Shown: piece after piece, positions 58,238-64,000 of the stretch | Position numbering within the stretch: the stretch's first letter is position 1 | Layout: each line of letters begins with the position of its first letter | From: Hyparrhenia diplandra | Lineage: Eukaryota > Streptophyta > Magnoliopsida > Poales > Poaceae | Direction of reading: 5' to 3' | DNA length: 64,000 nucleotides | Assembly: GCA_015847255.1 (NCBI GenBank) | Contig: JADLZK010009242.1 | Span: 1 to 64,000, forward strand | Made by a program: the position numbers and the translations under genes | Notes under the pieces: generated by a model | The model's input: only the letters and a program-made list of their open reading frames with translations | What the model was told of the DNA's origin: nothing | Database searches by the model: none

Positions 58238-59235
58238 GCAAGAGGAACGACATGCAGAGGAAAGGCAAAACTTTATGGAAGTGATGTCACATGGTTCAAA
58301 TTCACGCCAAGGTCTACAAACAATGTTGATGATGCACATTATCATGATTCTCCTTTCCATGAAGATGAAGATTACGGAGATAATGAAGACCATGATGCAT
58401 GTCCCGAGGATGGCGACATTTGTTTCTACGGAGGCGCCCAGCAGCCCTTGCTATGCAGTCTCACAACATAGCCCGAATAGTGCAACCCATACAAGGTGCA
58501 GACCCATGCAACGCCACCCCTTCTGCAACCCCAATGATACAACAGCCCCCATTGCGCAGCACCTTGATCCCCCCTTGTCCCGTCCGCTTCTCCAACAAGG
58601 CAGCCCCTACATTCCAGCATGATGTAGCACATGAAGTGCAGCCCAATGCAACCTCATCCCATCAGTGTGTCCCAAAAAATGCAGCCCCTACAGTCCAGCA
58701 GTGTGTCCCCAACAATGCAGCCCCTACAGTCCAGCAGTGTGTCCCCAACAATGCAGCCCCTACAGTCCAACATGGTGCAGCCCAGTGAGTGCAACCCGAT
58801 GCAAAGACAACGAGCAAAACCGGTGCAGCCCCAGGTTGGAATGAAAGTGATATTATATGCAGTGGTGAGATCCGATACACGTGTGGCTCTAGGAACAATT
58901 GTTTCAACAAATCCTAAAGACATAGTTGGAGGTGTAGCTCTTGGAAAGCAGTATTGTGAGGTTATTGTGACCCATGTCTTTGCAAAAAGGATGCAACTCT
59001 GCCTCGCACTTATCCTGGTGTGGAAAAGATGTCCGATGCTAAATGTTTGTCGATTGCATGGCCCTACAACAAAGTAACAAACTATCTTTGTCATCGTTTT
59101 TGTTTTTCTCATATATATATATATGAAAAATTGTCAGACTTATAATTATTGATATTTGTGACAATTGAAGGTTAAGCAAATAGCATCAAAACCGGTTAGG
59201 AAGGCATCAAAACCGCCTCAAGGTGTTTCAGGTAT
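58238..59235 (+). pseudogene. CACTA TNPA-like gene, 3' part
   Basis: This is the continuation after gypsy-3. QEERHAEERQNFMEVM resumes the coiled coil exactly at the insertion point. A Gln/Pro-rich linker follows with three 12-residue repeats, then the TNP1/En/Spm C-terminal domain (VGMKVILYAVVR, then DIVGGVALGKQYCEVIV, and in the next frame ATLPRTYPGVEKMSDAKCLS). One-base shifts near 58,625 and 58,986 (A run) break it. A small final exon may lie at 59,170-59,232. Confidence 0.8.
58663..58770 (+). repeat. 36-bp coding minisatellite, three units
   Basis: Units at 58,663, 58,699 and 58,735 start CAGTGTGTCCC and are nearly identical. In the frame that matches the gene each encodes QCVPxNAAPTVQ. 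Array-length change here would alter the protein by 12 residues at a time without shifting frame. Confidence 0.95.
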
Positions 59236-60229
59236 GTTATTTTGAGGTCACTTATATCCTCTTATGAGTTATGACAGTTAAAGGTTAGCAAGTTTGATGA
59301 TGCTTGTTTTACACTCGGACTTGTAATTGGGGAGGGAAGGGCTCTGGAGTTGCAGCGGGGGGGAGAGAAGAGCTAAGAACTCAGGTGGGCAGTCTTTATG
59401 TGATTTATTGCAGCAGCTTGCATGCTGTAGTGTTTATTGCATCAGCTCTTGTTGAAGAAATCACCAATATTACAAAGATATTACATTCAAGCAAACATAT
59501 ATTAGTGCCCGAGATATATTACATTCAAACAAACATTCAAGCAATGTCCGAGATGTACTAGACAAGCACAATGAAGATGCAGCAAGGGAATTTTCCATAA
59601 AGTTCAAACATATAATACATTTATTAGGATTTATTGGTCACTTCACTCGAATGCACATGTATTTGTATTGTCATATAAACATGTCTGTTCATGAGTTTTG
59701 GATGTGCTCCCACACTAGAAAGTTTAGTGCTTTGTGTCATTTACAACGTTATTTGTGAACTTGCAGTTTCAGATTTCTTGTGTCACATTCCACTATTCTT
59801 GATTTTCAGGTTGAGGGAGGCCGAGGCACCCATGATCTTTGTCACCATGGCCAACATATGTCATTTTTTCCTTTGATAAGATGGAGATGATGCATTTTGT
59901 ACTAAATCTAGTTAGATTGTGCAAGCAAACATATGACTTGTGCGCCATTTAACCTAGCTAGGTTGTATGTATGCCTTTTCTTTTGTAACCATGACCCGTC
60001 ATGGATCAACATGATAGAACTTGATGAGATCAATCATGCATGGCTCAAGATGATAGAACTTGATGTTTGTAAAATGTTGGCTTCAATAAAAATTGGGATA
60101 GCTTTATCTCATAATGTGGTTGATAAGTGTTGTTGGCACATATGTATATGCTTGATGATCGTAACAAACTATTGATGTTTATTATGTATATATGAAATAT
60201 GGTTTTAATGTGAAAGTGCCATTTGGTAC
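59236..60229 (+). other. CACTA 3' region
   Basis: AT-rich sequence between the TNPA-like gene and the right subterminal repeats, probably containing the gene's 3' end. Short open frames (59,304-59,561, 59,691-59,876, 59,933-60,175) show no motif. There is a phrase repeat (TTACATTCAA...AAACAT) near 59,480-59,540. Confidence 0.5.
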
Positions 60230-60491
60230 GCATGGACTATTGGTCGCTAGAAAGATGTATACCTTCGACCATCGATTCGCTAAAATGTGCGATGTAATAT
60301 CGGTCGCTATATCTTTTGCGTCCGCCTATCGGTCGCTATAGGGTGATCGGACGCTATAGACCTATAGCGACACCGATTCTGGCGATTTATACATCGGTCG
60401 CTATAACTTTATAGCTTACCCGATGATCCGACGCTTTTAGCGGCTTATAGCGACCATTTATATGACGGTATAGATTGGCCGTGGTATAGTG
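60230..60491 (+). repeat. CACTA right subterminal repeats and TIR
   Basis: Motifs CGGTCGCTATA (about 60,300, 60,330 and 60,393) and variants (GGACGCTATAGA, inverted TATAGCGACC) crowd the last 260 bases, denser than at the left end and in both orientations. The TIR is at 60,469-60,491 and is followed by GGT. Confidence 0.9.
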
Positions 60492-61300
60492 GGTGTCGAC
60501 TTCGGATGCCGTAGTCGTCACAAAAATTGAGGAACTTCTTTCCCACGAGTTGGTTCCGCAGAAACCGTGATGATGGAGTTCGGGACTCCAAAACGGTAAT
60601 GATGTTGGTGAAGAATTTCACCGTTCCTCCGGTCCAGGGTTCACCACGGCTCGGGCTTCGATCCACTTGGAGAATTTGTCAATAGCGATCAAGACATGAG
60701 TGTGTCCTCCAGGGCGCCTGCAAGGGACCGATCATGTCCAAGCCCCCACACCGCAAACGGCCATGTTAGGGGTATGGTTTGGAGGGCTTCTTGGCCGGAA
60801 GGTGTGTCTTTCGTGCATAGAATCGCACCCTTTTGCGGTGCGCACGATTTGGTTCAAGGCCCCGCACCGTCGAGGGCCGAGAGAAGCCTTGTGCAAGATT
60901 TTACCGACTAGGGTCCTTGGGGTGGCATGATCACCGCATTCCCTTGGTGGGTGTCTTCAAGCGAGATCTTTGCCTTCCGCCGAGGGTATGCATCGCATGT
61001 ATATTCCCCGAGGCTCCCTTTTTGTACAATTCTTTTCGGTCTCCAATCAAGATTTAAGGATTTTGCCCTTCGGGCGGTGGCGTGCCTCGGTCTTGTCCTC
61101 GGTGTAGTCGCCTCGGGTGAGGTACTCAATAGAGGTTCCCTGGCCCGGTCGGGGTTTGGTCGACCGCCATGGCCTCGGGTGTGGCCACGTGCCGGCACCG
61201 TCTTCTTGAGCCCAGAGGATGTTTCCAAGAGGGGGTGTACTTGACCGAGGGCTCGTTGAGATCTCGGGTAAAGTACATTCGGAGGTACAAGTACCTCGGG
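60492..61300 (-). pseudogene. Gypsy-2 integrase, N-terminal and core part
   Basis: On the minus strand, NQLVGKKFLNFCDDYGIRS lies next to the CACTA junction, and the LVAIDKFSKWIEAR-like core segment at about 60,655-60,710. The zinc-finger side extends toward 61,000. The target of the CACTA element is thus the integrase core just after the DDYGI segment. Confidence 0.8.
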
Positions 61301-61448
61301 TGGCCGCGACCTTAGCGAGTTAGTTTCTTTGGCTTCATTGTATCGCCTTGGGGTGTGCTTGTGTTCGAGCCCATGAAACTTTTCTTCCGCCTTGCGCACT
61401 TCAGGCAACAATATGCTTCCATCTTGGGGTCATGGCACGCCGAGGCCT

Positions 61449-61800
61449 TCATGACTTGGTCAATGACGGTGGGAATCTCCCCGGTTTCCATCCGTCGGAT
61501 CGAGGTCGGCCGCGATCCTCGAGACCGTTGACTAACGCCTCGTATTCTACGACGTTGTTGGATGCCGGGAAGTGCAACCGGATGGCGTACCTCGTGTGAA
61601 CCCCGAGGGGTGAGATGAAGAGCAAACCGACCCCGTGCCTGTCTTCATCATGGATCCATCGAAAGTACATGGTCCAACACTCGGCTGAATCGTTCGCCGG
61701 GGAGTTGTGTGTCGGTCCATTCGCCACAAAGTCGGCCCGGGACTTGAGACTTGATCGCCTTTTTAGGCAGGAATGAGATTGTCTCACCCATGAGCTCTAC
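61449..61800 (-). pseudogene. Gypsy-2 RNase H
   Basis: The frame gives a W(T)MYF(D)GS-type start (first catalytic Asp in an adjacent frame), then GVGLLFISPLGVHTRYAIRL and NNVVEYEALVNGL with the conserved Glu. RNase H removes RNA from the RNA/DNA hybrid during replication. The equivalent region is absent from gypsy-3. Confidence 0.78.
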
Positions 61801-62054
61801 CGCCCACTTCGCCACTCTTCCCGTGGCCTCACGGTTCGGATGATTTCCGAGGGGGAACGAAGATACCACGGCAAGCGGGTGCGCGAGGAAGTAATGGCGG
61901 TTTTTCTTCGCGTCGACGACGGGCGCACGGTAGTTTTTTGCATCCGCGAGTATCTAGTCTTCGTGTCGGAAAGCACCTCACCGATGAAGTAAGCGGGCGT
62001 TGAACCGGCAACGTATGTCCCTCTCCCGACGCTCAACTTCGACCACCGCGCCGA

Positions 62055-62825
62055 CTACGGGTAGTGGGCGTGACGAGGAGCAAGGTCTCTCCCCGGGTTC
62101 GGTGGCACCAATATTGGAGGGTTGGTCGGGATCTTCTTGAGGTTGCCGAGGGCTTCCTCGGCCTCGGGGTCCGTGCAACGTGCTCGGACTTGCGTAGGAG
62201 CCGATAAAGGGGGGAGCCCCCTTTCCCGAGGCGAGAAATGAACCACGCTTAGTGAAGCCAGGCAGCCCATAACCTTTTGAACTCCCTTGAGGTCTCGGAT
62301 TGGCCCCATCTTCGTGATTGCATCCACCTTGGTTGGGTTTGCTTCAATGCCCCGTTGTGAGACGATGAAGCCCAGTAGCATCCCTCGGGGGACCCCAAAT
62401 ACACATTTTTCGGGGTTGAGTTTGACTCCCTTCTTGTTCAAGCACTCGAAGGTTTCCCCGAGGTCTCCAACGAGGTCTGCGGTTTTCTTGGACTTAACCA
62501 CTATATCATCTACATAGGCCTCTATGATCCTCCCGATGAGTTCCCGAAGATGATTTGCATGCACCGGCCGGTATGTTGCCCCCCGTTCCTCAACCCAAAG
62601 GGCATTGTGAGGTAGCAATACATCCCGAAGGGTGTTATGAAGGAAGTCGCGAGCTGGTCGGACTCTTTCATTTTGATCTGATGGTAACCGGAGTACGCAT
62701 CGAGAAAGGACAAAGTTTCGCACCGGTGGAGTCGACAATTTGGTCGATCCGAGGCAAAGGAAAGGGAACTTTCGGGCATGCTTTGTTGAGACTAGTGTAG
62801 TCCACACACATCCGCCATTTCCCAT
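62055..62825 (-). pseudogene. Gypsy-2 reverse transcriptase
   Basis: The longest pol frame here keeps AYVDDIVVKSKK (62,500-62,520, catalytic YVDD intact), ETFECLNKKGVKLNPEKCVF, LGFIVSQRGIEANPTKVDAI and KMGPIRDLKGVQKVMGCLAS. The N-terminal palm (LSFLDAYSGYHQIKMKESDQ) lies in a second frame at 62,522-62,779, so at least one shift separates them. Confidence 0.85.
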
Positions 62826-63088
62826 TCTTTCTCTACTAATACGGGATTAGCCGACCACTCCGGGTGGAACACCTCTTTATGAATCGGCCTCCAAAGTAGC
62901 TTGTGGATCTCCTCGCCGATGATCTTTTCGCTTGGCATCGTCAAAGCGGCGCAGCGGCCGCATGACCGGCTTTGAGCCGGGCCGGATGTCTAGGGAGTGC
63001 TCGGCAACATCCCCGGTATGCCCGGCATGTCAGGGTCCCCATGCGAACGTCTTGGCGTTCGCACGAGGAAGTCGACGAGCACCGCTTC

Positions 63089-63810
63089 CTATTTCGGATC
63101 CAGCTCCGAGCTGATGGTCGGCGGCCTTCTCCCTTCGGGTTCTTGGGATCGAGTGGGATCTTCTTGGTGCCCGAGGAGGGCTCGGCTCCCCAGCGTGGCG
63201 CTTTGGCCTCGTTCGCCTCGTGATCTTGTCGAAGCTCTTCTTTGCGTCAAGAATGAGTGCTTCGGGCGATGGCTAGCGCCCGCGCATCTACACGCTCTCC
63301 ACGTCGCATTCGTATGCGTGATGGTGCGAGGGAGGGTGGTGATGACACCCTTCTCGCCCCTGCATCTTGAGCTTGAGATAGGTGTAGTTCGGGACGCCCA
63401 TAAATTTGGCATAGCAGGCGCCCGAGGAGTGCGTGGTATGTACCTCAAACCCCGAGGGATCTCGAAGGTAAGAGTTTCTTGCCCGAGTTGGAGGGGTCCC
63501 GGCCGGACGGGCAGTCGATCCGCCCGAGGGGCTTCAGTTGCTTGCCTGGGGACAACACCGTTGAATGCCGCCCCCGGACGGATCTTGGACTTGTCCACCC
63601 CGAGGAGGTCGAGGGTTTCCTCATAGATGAGGTTGAGGTCGCTTCCTCCGTCCATGAGGACCTTGGTGAGCCAGTATTGGCAATGATGGGGTCCACTACC
63701 AGTGGATAAGCCCCGGGTTTGGGATGTGCCGGGGTGATCCGACCGTCGAAGGTGATTGCCCGATCCGACCATTTGCGCAGCCTTCGATCGCCGCTCGGTT
63801 GCGCACACTT
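63089..63810 (-). pseudogene. Gypsy-2 aspartic protease
   Basis: KVLMDGGSDLNLIYEETLDL carries the D-G-G-S active site (about 63,640-63,665), followed by LGVDKSKIRPGAAFNGVVP and, in another frame, GRIDCPSGRDPSN. It lies between gag and RT. A shift near 63,520 breaks the frame. Confidence 0.8.
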
Positions 63811-64000
63811 CTCGACGTTCCTTCTTGCGTTGTCGTGATCGACATATTGCTGGTGTTGCCGCCGAAGATCATGAAGCGCTTGTTCACCTTTGGGAAAGCC
63901 TTGTTCCCCTCGGTCTTTGCCCTCGGGCACTTCTTTCCTCTTCCCCGGGAATGGCCTTGAGTTTGGCGAAGTGTTGGCGCACCCTTTTGCATTCCTCGAG
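63811..64000 (-). pseudogene. Gypsy-2 gag, C-terminal end (runs off window)
   Basis: NKRFMIFGG and a basic RGRGKKCPRAKTEGNKAF stretch correspond to the end of gag and the gag/protease junction, as in gypsy-3 at 48,700-48,800. The rest of gag and the 5' LTR lie beyond 64,000. Confidence 0.65.

Larger units (their letters stand above)
37694..60491 (+). mobile_element. CACTA (En/Spm-type) DNA transposon, 22.8 kb with nested gypsy-3
   Basis: The ends are perfect 23-base TIRs starting CACTATACCACGGCCAATCT (37,694-37,716 and inverted at 60,469-60,491), flanked by GGT duplications. Inside are a leader region, a TNPD-type transposase gene, a TNPA-like gene and subterminal repeats at both ends. Removing gypsy-3 leaves about 9.6 kb, a usual size for an autonomous-type CACTA. 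Both genes are now frame-broken. Confidence 0.95.
30049..64000 (-). mobile_element. Gypsy-2: Ty3/gypsy element, minus strand, split by CACTA (partial)
   Basis: The 3' LTR lies at 30,049-31,417, then an antisense gene (32,712-36,571), the integrase C-part (37,080-37,690), the CACTA insertion, and the rest of integrase, RNase H, RT, protease and gag from 60,492 to the right edge. The internal order read on the minus strand is gag-PR-RT-RNaseH-IN, standard for Ty3/gypsy. The 5' LTR is outside the window. Confidence 0.88.

Noticed and set aside
1..64000. tRNA or rRNA genes, CRISPR arrays, bacterial operons or riboswitches
   Set aside because: I saw no cloverleaf with A/B boxes, no rRNA, no regularly spaced repeats and no prokaryotic gene organisation; the window is plant nuclear DNA.

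Overview
The window is nuclear DNA from a grass (Poaceae). The evidence is intron-split resistance-gene and receptor-kinase exons of families typical of grasses, GC-rich Ty3/gypsy retrotransposons whose LTRs begin TGTCGGGG, a CACTA DNA transposon, a Stowaway-type MITE and a Mutator-like TIR element. No bacterial, organellar or CRISPR features were seen, and I cannot name the species.

Layout. 1-4,060: decayed minus-strand Ty3/gypsy element (RT, protease, gag, primer-binding site, part of an LTR). 4,669-26,584: a minus-strand defence-type cluster. It holds kinase A (5,157-6,605), a CC-NB-NB-LRR resistance gene (8,153-13,456), kinase B (19,875-22,306) and kinase C (25,520-26,584). Between them lie a MITE, a ~0.9-kb element with long inverted repeats and a GC-rich cargo, and a 5'-only Ty1/copia fragment (22,446-25,345). 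28,753-64,000 is almost wholly a nest of transposons.

The nest has four levels. An LTR starting at 28,753 is cut at 30,048 by a minus-strand gypsy element (gypsy-2, 30,049 to beyond the window). Gypsy-2 is cut inside its integrase by a 22.8-kb CACTA element (37,694-60,491; perfect 23-bp TIRs, GGT target-site duplication). The second CACTA gene (TNPA-like) is cut by a plus-strand gypsy element (gypsy-3, 45,084-58,232; AAAAG duplication) of the same family as gypsy-2. Both gypsy elements carry a spliced gene antisense to and convergent with pol, resembling the 'putative gypsy type transposon' family.

The three kinase loci belong to one grass family of cytoplasmic receptor-like kinases. The NLR carries a degenerate first NB domain and an intact-looking second one. 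All of these genes, and both CACTA genes, keep recognisable splice sites and motifs but are broken by single-base indels, many in homopolymers. Either the genes are decaying or the assembly has homopolymer errors; reads would decide. The most notable items are the nest, the conserved antisense genes, and a tandem duplication of the catalytic-loop exon in kinase B in which one copy has lost the DFG aspartate.
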